A stretch of DNA of 64,000 nucleotides, taken from the NCBI RefSeq assembly GCF_035083965.1, contig NC_089738.1, positions 19,122,734 through 19,186,733 of the forward strand, written 5' to 3'. Position 1 is the stretch's first letter; every line of letters starts with the position of its first letter. Below the pieces are notes generated by a model that searched no databases, was not told the origin of the DNA, and saw only the letters and a program-made list of their open reading frames with translations. The position numbers and the translations under genes were made by a program. This DNA is from Branchiostoma lanceolatum. Taxonomy: Eukaryota > Chordata > Leptocardii > Amphioxiformes > Branchiostomatidae. Shown piece after piece: positions 1-12,300 of this stretch.

Positions 1-195
1 TGTTTAAGTTCTAGTTTTTGTTTTAGTTCTAGGTCTAGTTTTTGCTCTAGTTCTAGCTCTAGTTCTTGTCCTAGTTCTAGTTTTTCTTTGAATTCTAGCT
101 TTTGTTCTAGTTCTAGTCCTAGTTCTAGTTTTGGTTGTAGTTCTAGCCCTAGCTCTAGTTCTAGCTCTAGTTTTTGTTCTAGTTCTAGGTCTAGG
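1..195. repeat. ctagtt-type simple repeat
   Basis: The first ~195 bases are a degenerate 6-bp repeat built from ctagtt and cttttg-like words. Both strands give long Arg/Thr- or Val/Leu-rich open frames across it, which are artefacts of the repeat and not genes. Confidence 0.85.
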
Positions 196-314
196 TCTGC
201 ATGGTCGCATCACCCCTTCAGGTTCGTATGACAAATATCATAAGCGGGTACAGTCGTCCTGTTTAGACTCAGTGTCTGGTACTTTGACTTCGCCCAACAA
301 GACAGTACGGCCTG

Positions 315-716
315 GCCTGAGTACCAACCTCCGTAGTGACCGCTGGCTCAAAAGAATTTGCTTGCTAACCACGGAGTCTGACCCTGCGCGTATCCGTCAC
401 GGCTGTTAGTCAGATATTCGTTTCGATTTTGAACGAGCTCGCTGATTGGCCCCATTCGTCTAAGCTCCTCCCCATGCCACACTGTTCTTCGTAACGGGTA
501 GGTTCTAAGAACTGTTGCCATGGCGATTCTTTCAAAACTGGACCCGAACTGGGCAATAGAGACACCTTGGAACGAAAAATGGCACCGAACGCAGCTCGAA
601 TTCCCCTCATTACGTGATAATGAGACAGCCGTGACGGATACGCGCAGGGTCAGACTCCGTGGTTAGCAAGCGAATTCTTTTGAGCCAGCGGTCACTACGG
701 AGGTTGGTACTCAGGC
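315..716. repeat. 91-bp near-perfect inverted repeat (foldback)
   Basis: Bases 315-405 and 626-716 are reverse complements with only rare mismatches, separated by a 220-base loop. A short direct repeat (gtacggcctgg) lies just outside the left arm and just outside the right arm. This is the layout of a foldback or TIR-type non-autonomous transposon. No coding potential is seen in the loop. Confidence 0.75.
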
Positions 717-877
717 TAAGTACGGCCTGGCAAAGGGCATTTTTTGGTGTGTGCGATTCATACTCATTTGCAAAGCAGTGTGGGTAAAGGGGTGAAGTCT
801 GCCATCTGATGATTGCCATGATGACTTTTACTGATGTTATTTTCATTCATAATTTTTTTTCTTTTTTTTTTCTGCAG

Positions 878-1911
878 CATCGCTAGTTTTAATCATATTG
901 TATGCAGAGGACCCTACCAGCAGAATGCAGCTCACTGCGACAAGTGCTACTGCTATGTGTGCGACAAACCTGCAAAGGAGGTGAGATTGCTCCTCAAGCA
1001 CTGTAGTGTCATGCATGAGATTGGGACTTCATTAACCCCAACCATAGTAAATTTTCTACTAAAACACCACAGTACAAGAATGGGAATGTCATGCCAAACA
1101 AATTCTCAGTGAGCTAAAAAGGTTTGAGATACATTTGTAATTACTCTGGAAATCATTTTACCGAGATGTCTTAGATATTCTTTGATTATATCTACCGTCA
1201 CAGAAGTTGTTTTAGGTCAGTTTCCTCTTCCTCTTCTGTTCCAAACTAATAAGGTCAACGACCTGGACCAGACGACTGTCGCCATGGTTACTGGTAAAGT
1301 AGCAGACACCCTGTGGTGTTTGATTACATAATGTAGCAAGTGGCAGGACAGAGCTGGAGGGGCTTGTCACCATATATATGATTGTGTTTGAGTAAGAATA
1401 AACAGAGCAGTAGTTTGTTAGGTTAGACCATGTGATGATAAACATTATGCATTTGTCCGAAAATAATTTCATCAGGTTGGTAGAACAAACTTAAGGATAT
1501 TGGAGGTTCTTTTTTCACAACTGGCAAGTCTTACCTGCTGATGTTTCGGTGTCTCTCGGACATGGGACGAGGGGGTATACAAACTTAGCCACGTTTGGGA
1601 CAGTGTTCTCACCGCAAAAGCGCCACCTACTTCGGCTACTTATAGCGGTGAGAAGCAGTACTCCAGTCAGAAGGTCTGAAGAAGGTGTCTGACAGACACC
1701 GAAACGTTAGCAGGGGAGAATTACCGGTTGTGAAAAAAATGTCTCCAATATCCATAATGCATTTGCTTGTAAATGCTGCCTTTCTTGTCTTATTTTTTGT
1801 CTTATTTTTTGTCTTCCCTTGCAGTGCCTGTTCTGGAGCAAAGCCTCTTCACACTGTAACGCCCACAAATGCCCAGCATGGCAAAGACTACGATCAATAT
1901 TTAAGACATAA
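878..1911 (+). CDS. 3' end of a gene for a Cys-rich protein (last two exons)
   Basis: Two exons join in frame: 878-980 (after a long T-rich tract and tgcag; donor GTGAGA) and 1825-1911 (after cccttgcag; stop TAA at 1909-1911). The join is phase 0. The encoded tail is very rich in Cys and His: the first exon has HCDKCYCYVCDKPAKE, the second starts CLFW and continues with HCNAHKCPAW. The spacing suggests a small metal-binding fold, by inference. Upstream exons lie outside the window. AATAAA-type signals follow near 1995 and 2245. I do not recognise the family with confidence. The 844-base intron carries a TIR element (1495-1753). Confidence 0.6.
1495..1753. mobile_element. short TIR/foldback element in intron of Cys-rich gene
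   Basis: The ends are ~28-bp inverted repeats: ggatattggagg...ttcacaac at 1495 and its reverse complement ending at 1753. Inside are two further inverted words, ggtgtctctcgg and gtgtctgacagacacc. The style resembles the elements at 16351-16843 and 20525-20677. No coding frame is seen, so it is non-autonomous. Confidence 0.6.
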
Positions 1912-3382
1912 TGTTGAGTTTAGTGTGTAACATTTTGAAGTAATAATGATGTTCATATTATGTTTATATGCGGTTCTATACAGATATGTCTGGAAATAAA
2001 CTTGTCAAAGTGAAATGTTTTCTTTTGAAAATAATTCTGTAAGGTTGGTAGAACATAGGATTTGGAGATTAAGCGTGATGTTTATGTTTATATTTATATT
2101 CACCTGGTTAATTGCAGTATGTTTTACATGTGGCTTGAGAGTTGAAATAAGTTGTTAAGTATGATGCAGTCTTTGCAATGATACTTGTCTTATAAATCTG
2201 TTTAACATGTTTTGTGTTGTCCTATACATATGTCTGAAAATTGAAAATAAAGTTGTTGATAAACAATGTAGTCATTGAGGACAATTATTCGCTACCACCT
2301 TACACTGAAGTTGCCCTTGTGCAAAATTAAGTTCCCAAGAGTTGAGACAAACTGTCTAGTAGCTTGAACGTTCATCTGTATTGGAGGTCATTCTGAAACA
2401 TATTTTTGTGTTGGAAATCTCATTTCAACTTTGCTGTGCCCTGATAACATTTTGCCCTAAAGTCTGAAAATTGAAAATAAGGTTCTTGAGAAGCCATGCA
2501 GTTATTTTGAGAATGGTAGCTACCAGTGGACTAGCCCCCTGTTGTAGCGATGCCCAAAACTGTGTGGCCCAATGGCTTGGAAACAGAGATGGGCCCTTCC
2601 ATAGGCACCACGTATGGATGTTAAACTATAACTATATTATATTATCCATCTTACATTACAACTTGTTAAAGATTAAACAACAAACATTCCCAAAGCCTTC
2701 GAATATATAAGTTTTCCATTTTAATAGATTATCTATAGCTATCTATTGATATAGGAAACTCTATAGATTGTACAGCACACGAACATGATAATTCTTTACA
2801 ATAGGAATGTAGCAAGTGATGAACACAAGTATGTACAGATACAGCTTTTCACACAATATACAAACTTTGTGGAATATAACTTCACAACAAGCACTACCTA
2901 TCCAGGCTAACAGTGTACCAAGAAACTAAAAGAATAGGCTTACATACCCATTTTGTTTTACTGACAGCACAATGCTTTGCAATAGATCTAGAGCACAAAC
3001 TCCATTTTTTACACTGAATGTGTGTTAATCAATGCAAAGCTACATATAAGTTTACAGTTTCCCGTATGATTTTTAGTGTACCATGACAACAGGAGCAGTA
3101 TTAAAAAAACAGTATGTATTGAGAAGGTTTTCTTCAACAAAATGTTTTTAGCTACTGTATGACACTGCGCATAATATTGTAACCTGATACCCACCAGCCA
3201 TGTTGGAGTACATCTCTACACATTTGTAATTCGGCCTTCTGTCTGTAAAATGATCTATCAGCCATGTTGAAGAATAGCTCTAACACACGTTAACCGCTAG
3301 CCTTCTACCAGAAATCTGATACTCGTTAGCCATGTTGAAGCAACCAAATAATCTATCTGTAACGTGATCCCCTCCCTCCATG
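1912..3382. other. intergenic, convergent 3' ends
   Basis: This stretch lies between the end of the plus-strand Cys-rich gene and the end of minus-strand IFT80. It has AATAAA-type signals near 1995 and 2245. A segment with tgaaaattgaaaataa is repeated about 230 bases later (2230 and 2465), so the 3' tail seems to have been partly duplicated. I see no gene in 2500-3380. Confidence 0.5.
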
Positions 3383-6300
3383 TTACCGCCTGGCCGTGGC
3401 AGCCTTTTCCCGCTCTTTCTGCTGCTCCATCTCGATCTTTGCCTCGATCTTCTGCCAGTCCACCTCCACCTGGGAACAACGGGAGACGGCTTGTTTATTT
3501 GTTGTTTTTTTCTATTTGTATCACATAAACTGTCTCAATGCTTTATAACATATGAGTTTTGATCGATTCCGTTGGGAAGGACCCCTACCACAGTGACTAT
3601 AGATAAGTCTGGTGCTTTTAACATGCTCTGTTAACATAGTGTGGCCCTTCTTAAACAACTAGTTAAACAATTAAGTGAAGTGAAGAAGAAACTTTAAAGA
3701 AACAAGAAGACGGTGGCAGTCTTAGGAAGGAGGAAAGAAGGACAGAAAAGGGAAAAAGAAAAGGCGAAAAAGGCAAGAAAGAAACGGAAAGAGACAAAGA
3801 AGACAATGACTGTCTCACCCCCTCTGCGTGATGAAGAAAGAAACATCTAAAGAAAGAAAGAATAGTGTCTCACCCCCTCTACATACTGAAGAAAGAAACA
3901 TCTAAAGAAAGAAAGAATAGTGTCTCACCCCCTCTACATACTGAAGAAAGAAACATCTAAAGAAAGAAAGAATAGTGTCTCACCCCCTCTACATACTGAA
4001 GAAAGAAACATCTAAAGAAAGAAAGAATAGTGTCTCACCCCCTCTACATACTGAAGAAAGAAACATCTAAAGAAAGAAAGAATAGTGTCTCACCCCCTCT
4101 ACATACTGAAGAAAGAAACATCTAAAGAAAGAAAGAATAGTGTCTCACCCCCTCTACATACTGAAGAAAGAAACATCTCAAGAAAGAAAGAATAGTGTCT
4201 CACCCCCTCTACATACTGAAGAAAGAAACATCTAGAGAAAGAAAGAATAGTGTCTCACCCCCTCTACATACTGAAGAAAGAAACATCTAAAGAAAGAAAG
4301 AATAGTGTCTCACCCCCTCTACATACTGAAGAAAGAAACATCTAAAGAAAGAAAGAATAGTGTCTCACCCCCTCTACATACTGAAGAAAGAAACATCTAA
4401 AGAAAGAAAGAATAGTGTCTCACCCCCTCTACATACTGAAGAAAGAAACATCTAAAGAAAGAAAGAATAGTGTCTCACCCCTCTACAAACTTAAAAGAAA
4501 GAAACATCAAAAGAATGAAATAAAATTGTCTCACCCCCTCAGCGTACTGCAGGAAGCGTTTGTTCTTTTCGCTCCTGCTGAACTTCTCCAGGTACTTCTG
4601 TCTGAAGGCCAGCACCGTGTCCACGTGGGTCTTGTGCTTCACTGCCAACTCCAGGGCCCTGAAGGACAAGGGCAAGTTTAGTGAATGAATGAGTGAATGA
4701 ACTTTAGAGTGATGCGGTACTGTAGGCCAGCACCGTGTCCACGTGGGTCTTGTGCTTCACTGCCAGCTCCAGGGCCCTGAAGGACAAGGGCAAGTTTAGT
4801 GAGTGAATGAATGAATGAACTTTAGAGTGATGCGGTACTGAAGGCCAGCACGGTGTCCACGTGGGTCTTGTGCTTCACTGCCAACTCCAGGGCCCTGAAG
4901 GACAAGGGCAAGTTTAGTGAATGAATGAATGAATGAATGAACTTTAGAGTGATGCGGTACTGTAGGCCAGCACCGTGTCCACGTGGGTCTTGTGCTTCAC
5001 TGCCAGCTCCAGGGCCCTGAGGGACAAGGGCAGGTTTAGTGAATGAGTGAATGAATGAATGAACTTCAGAGTGATGCGGTACTGTAGGCCAGCACGGTGT
5101 CCACGTGGGTCTTGTGCTTCACTGCCAGCTCCAGGGCCCTGAAGGACAAGGGCAAGTTTAGTGAATGAATGAATGAATGAATGAACTTTAGAGTGATGCG
5201 GTACTGAAGGCCAGCACAGTGTCCACGTGGGTCTTGTGCTTCACTGCCAACTCCAGGGCCCTGTAGGACAAGGGCAAGTTTAGTGAATGAGTGAATGAGT
5301 GAATGAACTTTAGAGTGATGCGGTACTGTAGGCCAGCACAGTGTCCACGTGGGTCTTGTGCTTCACTGCCAACTCCAGGGCCCTGAGGGACAAGTGCAAG
5401 TTTAGTGAATGAATGAATGAACTTTAGAGTGATGCGGTACTGAAGGCCAGCACTGTGTCCACGTGGGTCTTGTGCTTCACTGCCAACTCCAGGGCTCTGT
5501 AGGACAAGGGCAAGTTTAGTGAATGAATGAATGAATGAATGAACTTTAGAGTGATGCGGTACTGTAGGCCAGCACAGTGTCCACATGGGTCTTGTGCTTC
5601 ACTGCCAACTCCAGGGCCCTGAGGGACAAGTGCAGGTTAAGTGGATGACCAAATGAATGAACTTCAGAGTGAATAAGCATCATCTGTATCTATATAGCCG
5701 GTATAACCGCCATAAGGCGTAACACACCAGCTTCGCAGGCACGCGGCGCGGCATCAGATTAAAGATACAAGACTGAAAATGACCGAGTGTCCATCAGCAT
5801 TCACAATACATGTATCTGCAAATATGGAGCAATGTACTGTACATGTAAATGCAGAAATGTTTGCACCCGTTTTATGTTTGTGGTTTTTGCGGTAAGCTCT
5901 TCGCCACGAACTTAAAACCACCAAGAAATTTTTTGCCTCCCTACCCCCTTGTCTACTATTGTCTCAAATGTCAACTCAAAACCACCGCATTTTCTCCCTC
6001 CTGTGAAATTAAAACCATGCAAACTTAAAATGATTTTACAGTATCTTGGGTTTGCTCTCAAATGTTGCCTTTCTAGTTTTAAAACTATTCATTAAGGACG
6101 GACCTGTCCCAGTTGTAGAGGTTGATGTTCATCTGTATCTTTGAGAAAAACAACAAATCCCACCAACAGCGACCATATTGGGGATCAAAACCCAAAAGTT
6201 ATGCCAAGATCACAATGAGCCTTTCACAGCTTGTAAAAACATAACTTCACTCGCTTGTGCCTCGACTTTCTCAGCAAGGACACGTTTTCCACTTCCATGG

Positions 6301-9300
6301 AAGCAAATCACCCTATTTTTTCCATACTCCAACTCTTAGGAGGAACTTCTGCCCTGAAAACTTCTTTGATAATTCCTAGAACTACATCGCTATGGAACAA
6401 GCTTCCTTGTGATTGGTTCCCTGATGGGTACAACCCCAAACTTTTCAAGATAAAGGTGACCAAACGTCTGTCATCACAGTCCAGTCCAGTAACCCAAAAC
6501 ATGTGAGTGGCTCTTATAAGCCTTGTTTTGTGGTGAAATTGAAGTAAGTGAAAAGAAATTTAAAAAAACGTACCTGTCCCAGTTGTAGAGGTTGATGTTC
6601 ATCTGGATGGCTCGGAAGACGAGCCCAGACTGAAGGAGGATGCCCTCCGCGTCTTGAGGACTGCCGCAGAAAAGCGCCATCTCAGCGTTTCTCGCCTCCT
6701 TGGACGGGATCTCCTTAATGTGGAGAATGTACTGCACCTTGTCAACCTGTGGAGGGGAAAATATTTTGACTTTTAATTTTTAGGCCACACCATTTTAATT
6801 TCTTGGTTAACGGAATTTAAAAAAAAATGCTAGATTGGAAAATCAACAGGAAAACAGAATCTCAGAGGAAAGTTTGTAATTTGGTGCACACAGTTTCAGG
6901 GAGTGAACAGGGTCAGGTGCAAGTTTTCACCCCAGCCTCCTGTTTTCATGATTTTTTGTTGTTGCTAAAATAAAATTAAAAAAATCTGTTAACCACGAAA
7001 TTAAATTGGTGTGGCCTTAGTTAAAGAAAACTTTTTTTGCCACCGGTTGTGTGGTGTTGATTATTATCGGCACAAAATTAAGAGGTTACCAGTTTGATTC
7101 CTGGCAGTCCTGGCTAGACGTTGTGTCCTCGGGAAAGGCACTTTACACGACTTTCCTCACTCCACCCAGGTGTAAAAATGGGTAGCTGACTTCGGTTGGG
7201 GAGGTACTACTAGTAGTAGTACATGTAAAAAGTGATGGAAGGAGAGGGTTGGGCTTCACCTTCCAATACAATGCCCTAGACACAGTGAATAACAACACAC
7301 TGACCCTACGGCCTCAAAAAAGTTATGGCACTACCTTTACCTTCAAGGGAACAAATATTTCTACTTTCAATGTTTAGAAATCTTTTTTTGCATAATCTGG
7401 TCCCTGAATGATATACAGTCAAACAAATGAAATATGTATACAGAGCAACATTTTACTAAAATGCAATTTGAAAAGTCACACAATTCTATGGAACATTGCA
7501 TTTGCCACGACAGTAGACTTCCAAAAGGCACCCGAGTGTCTTCTCTTTGAAGACAAACAGGGTAACATTTAAGAGGATGTTGAAACAAATGAATTGACCT
7601 CTGACCTCACCTTACGACAGGAACGGAATATGGACTACGAGTATGGATTATGGCTCTGTAAATTTTGTATGTATCGGTGTATATGTATTTCAGACTTATG
7701 TTTTTGTACTGATTGTATAGCGTTATCCAGGGCCCCACTGCAAAGCAGTGTAGTGCACTGAGTTGGGCCACCCTGGCTAAATAAAACAGAAACAAACAAA
7801 CAAACAAGGACTCTATTCTCACCTCATCTATTGCAGCGTAAGCCACCTCTGCAGTGTTCAGGTCCTTTGCGTAGGCAGCCATGGCAGCCAGACACGCCCA
7901 CAGAGCCTCGTCCTAGAGGGGCACATGTAATAAACACTGTTTATTTTCTATAACATGCTGTTGTGAACAATAATAATAACTTTATTGCAAGTTCATGCCC
8001 GAAGGCTAATTGCAGACAAACATGTACATGGAAATACATGGGAATCAAAAATAGTTATCTAGACTACTATCAAAGTTCTAAGTTAACTAAGGTTGACTAT
8101 GGTTGGGTTTGATAGTCACTATCATCTGCACCTCTGCACGACCTGGTTCCTGCTCAAAGACACTCTGCCACAGGAAGAACACTAAGGAACAGTCACAACA
8201 TCACTGTTCCCTATATATGCCAGAACTAAGAGACTGCAGCAATCCTTCCTGCATTGCGCCATCAGACTGTACAACAACTTAGTACAGTTCTTCCGGGTCC
8301 TGAACATTTTCAATTTCCACTTACATTGTACAACTTGACTTGAATGACTTGACTGGCATGACTGGACTTGAAGTAATGTTGTGAATTTTTTAACAGCTGT
8401 TTTTGTCCTTGTGCATTGGTTGATGATTTTAATGAAGAATGTAACAAACAGTACCCAATTCAGAGGGAATGCTGTTCTCCCTGCTTATGTACTTTTGATG
8501 GAGAAATGAGTAATAAATACATGACTGCATCATGAATGCTAAGATAGAAACTCAATATAGGGATCCAGGTCAGCGACCAATCAGTGGTCCACAGCTGCCA
8601 AGTGTTCTTGCTTTTTTAAGAGGTAGCGATGGGTACAAGTCTTAAAGGATTGAAGGCCCCGTGCGCTAATGTCTCGGACTGTCTGTGAGCACATTCCAGG
8701 TGCTGACTGATGCATGTATGAATGTCCTGCCTGTTGTATGAGTTCAGAAAGACAGGTTCGGTGAGAGCGTGTCTCGGCATAGCTTTTGCTGGAGCATGTT
8801 ACATGCTGTAACAACTTTTTTTTCAAATACTTGATATACATTGAATAATTCCTCCGTTAGAACTAGGCTTTTTTTATTGCACTGTGATTAAGATTAGGAT
8901 ACAAGACAGTCATAGGTGGTAGACGTCAACCCCATTGATCACAGTCACATCTGTATCTATATAGCGGTTTAACCGCCATTAGGCATAACACACCAGCTTT
9001 GCAGGCACGCGGCGCGGCAGCAGCTGGTTATATTACACCGAAAGGTCTGTTACACCTAGTCTTTGCATATCTGACTGCAACCGTTCTTTAAAGCTACTTA
9101 GTGAAGATGCTCCTACAGTACTTGATGACAACGAGTTCCATTCTACTATGGTTCTCGGAAAATACAAGTTTTTGAACACCTCAACCCTTGGCTGATAACT
9201 CTGGTACTTGAAAGCATGACTATTTCTAGTCCTCTTCTGAGCTGGCATTAGATGCTTATCAGTCGGTACGTCCACAAGTTTATTTGTCATTTTGTACATC

Positions 9301-12300
9301 ATGCAAAGTCTGGACGTTGTTCTTCTGTATTCTGTAGTCTACACACACACAGAGACAGACTAATAGACAAGCTAAGAAGAATACTTAACTCCCTTAGGGT
9401 AAAGTAAGAAAAAACATTTCCCAACCTTGACAAATCTGCAGAGTCTGACCGCGTCGTCCCAGCGGGAGTTGGACACGTAGGAGTGAAGCATGCTGGGATA
9501 GGGCGACACCCCGGTGCTGACCAATGAGCCGTCGGCGCGCCGGATGATCACATGATTCCCCAGGAAGTTCACGATCTGGGGGTTCTTTCCAAACTCACTA
9601 TAGAAGGGAAATCGTTAAAAACAGTTCAAGACTAGGAGATTTTGGGCAAGCAAACTTAACATCTAAAAATCATGATCTGGGGTTCTTCCAATTAATCCAA
9701 AAGGCACCGTGGAAGAGAAATAGTTAAGAAAACAGTTAAATACCAACAAGATGCTGGGTAAGGAAACTCCTAATCAGAATCTGAGAGTTCTCTCCAAATT
9801 CATCTAGAGAAAAGAAAATAGTACAATTTCTTCATTCCTTGTGATATAAAATGCTTTCATGTTGTCTGAAACCTACCCAAAATAGAGACAATCAGTACGT
9901 AGACTACAAGATTGTATGACTGTACTACTAATAATATGTCAATGAACTTGGATACACTGACTGAAACTGAAACATTTCTTTCTATAACTGCTATGATATA
10001 ATACATCTTTGCCACTTGTATATCCATGTGAACAAAGAGGAAGGAGAATTCCTGAGCTAAAAGTAAAAAAGAAAGTTCAGTTAATCATCATTTGTCACAT
10101 GAATTGCTCTTGATTTTCATGTTGTCTGAAGCACAGTGCTACATGCCAGCAAGAAGAGATGCTCAGTAAACTATGAACTTGACTACACTGATGATTTTAC
10201 CTTCTTACCAATATACTACTAGTATATCTTTGCCACTTTGTATAGCTATGCAAAGAAATAGAAAGAGAGAAGAATTTCTGAGCTAAAGTCAAAAGGAAAA
10301 CTCACGTTGCGTACTTCTCCATGACAGTTTTGGGCGGGATGTCTTTGTTGACATAGGAAAAGTAGTACAGAAGAATACAACTACTGTGCAGTAAAGATAC
10401 CCAACGAAAAGTTGAAAGGGAACACTCTGTATCTGTATCTATATAGCCGGTATAACCGCCATTAGGCATAACACACCAGCTTCGCAGGCACGCGGCGCGG
10501 CAGCAGCTGGTCATATTACACCGAACGGTCTGTTACACCTAGTCTTTGCATATCTGTCACTGCAACCGTTCTTTAAAGCTACTTAGTGAGGAAGCTCATA
10601 CAGTACTTGATGACAACGAGTTCCATTCTACTATGGTTCTCGGGAAATACGAATTTTTGAACACATCAATCCTTGGCTCAGGCTGATAACTCTGGTACTT
10701 GAAAGCATGACTATTTCTACTCACGTGGCATCCTTCTCCATGACAGTTTTGGGTAGGATATCCTTGTTGACGTACACAGCGTTGGGAAAGTAATAACCAA
10801 ATACACGACTTACTTCCTTTCTTACCAAATACAGTAATGCCATTCTGCATATCCTTAGACGCTTGTGTATGCAGCAAGAGAGGAAAGTCAAAGGGAACAC
10901 TCACGTTGCGTCCTTCTCCATGACCGTTTTGGGTAGGATATCCTTGTCGACGTACACGGCGTTGGGAAAGTAGTACACGACCAGCTTGGTGTCCTGTAGC
11001 GCAGACAGCATGTTCGTCTCATCATTCCAGGACATCGAGTGTACCATCGTACCTGTACAGGGAGGAATGGTCAAGTTAGTTCAAGTCCTTCCAGCAGCTG
11101 ATGGTGCAAAGGGCGGTGCCAGTCTCCAGTTCAAGAGCCCTTGGCCACACATACATTTTGCAATCACTACTGTAACAGCAGACAATGGCAGAGGGTTGTG
11201 CTTAACTCCGATACTGATTTCTAAAAGCTGAGTGCTAAGCAGAGAAAGCAGTATGCACCATTTTTAAGTCTTTGGAATGCCTCGGCCGAAGATCAAACCC
11301 ACGACCTTCCAGTGCAGTGTACGAACAAGTTTTCCTCACAGGCCTTTGTTTTCAGCTTGCCCTTAACAAAAATAAGACGTCATTTGAATACCGTACCTAG
11401 TCTGATGTCTATGTATACTTATGTTTGTTTGTCTCCCATACAGAATGTTTGTATGTTTGTTCTGTTGTACCTAATTTGATGGAATGAATGATTGTATTTT
11501 TGTTTGTTTGTGGTACCTAGTTTGATGACTGTGAATATTTGGATGTTTGTTCGTTTGTCCCACCTAGTTTGATGACCTTCCTGGCGCCCCCCACGGCGCG
11601 GACCTGTGCCAGGTACAGGTCGCGGTTCTTGTCCACTAGAGCGAGGCGGCGTTCGGGCGCCGGGCCGCACTGGTCCAACGCCACCTCCATAACCTCCATC
11701 TGGGGGGAACAATCAATCAATCAATCAATCTATCAGTGAATCAATCAATCAGTCAATCCATCCATGCTTCCATCTACATGTATCTTTCTCAGTGACTGAC
11801 AAAAAGGTACTGGATGCTACCTAAAATGTCTGACCCGCCAGAATCTTCCTAGTTGCTTGTGTAACTGTAATTTTGTGAATCAATCAATTTATCTATCTAT
11901 AAACTAACTGATAAATAGCAGTTGTAAGTCATTGGACATTGCATATCAGTAGTAGGGTTAGTTGCCATTATGAACATGTGACTTCACCCACACAAATATA
12001 AACATAACCCCCTTTCCCAACAATATCAACAAACACTACACCTTTCACTGCAAAATGTAACGTTACCATCTGCCTAAAATCCTCAGCTGTTTGTAAAACA
12101 AAGTGCCTAAGATTTGGTGGTAAAAGTTGCCCCACATCACACTGTGCATTGTTCGGTGGTCACATGAGCCAAAACACAGGAGCAAACCTTCCATGCTATT
12201 GTGTTGTACTGGGAGCCCAAGGTCTGAGAAAAGCAAGTGATTTTTTTTTAACAATGCCAGTTAGGCAAGCATGACTGTGTATGTATTTCAATTTTAACAT

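Noticed and set aside
4-409. Arg/Thr-rich and Val/Leu-rich open frames at the window start
   Set aside because: They are translations of a 6-bp simple repeat on either strand, with no splice or coding signal.
5188-5586. 132-residue minus-strand frame with repeated [11 protein letters not shown]
   Set aside because: It reads through truncated tandem copies of IFT80 exon 17 and spacers; only the copy at 4535-4658 is a complete exon.
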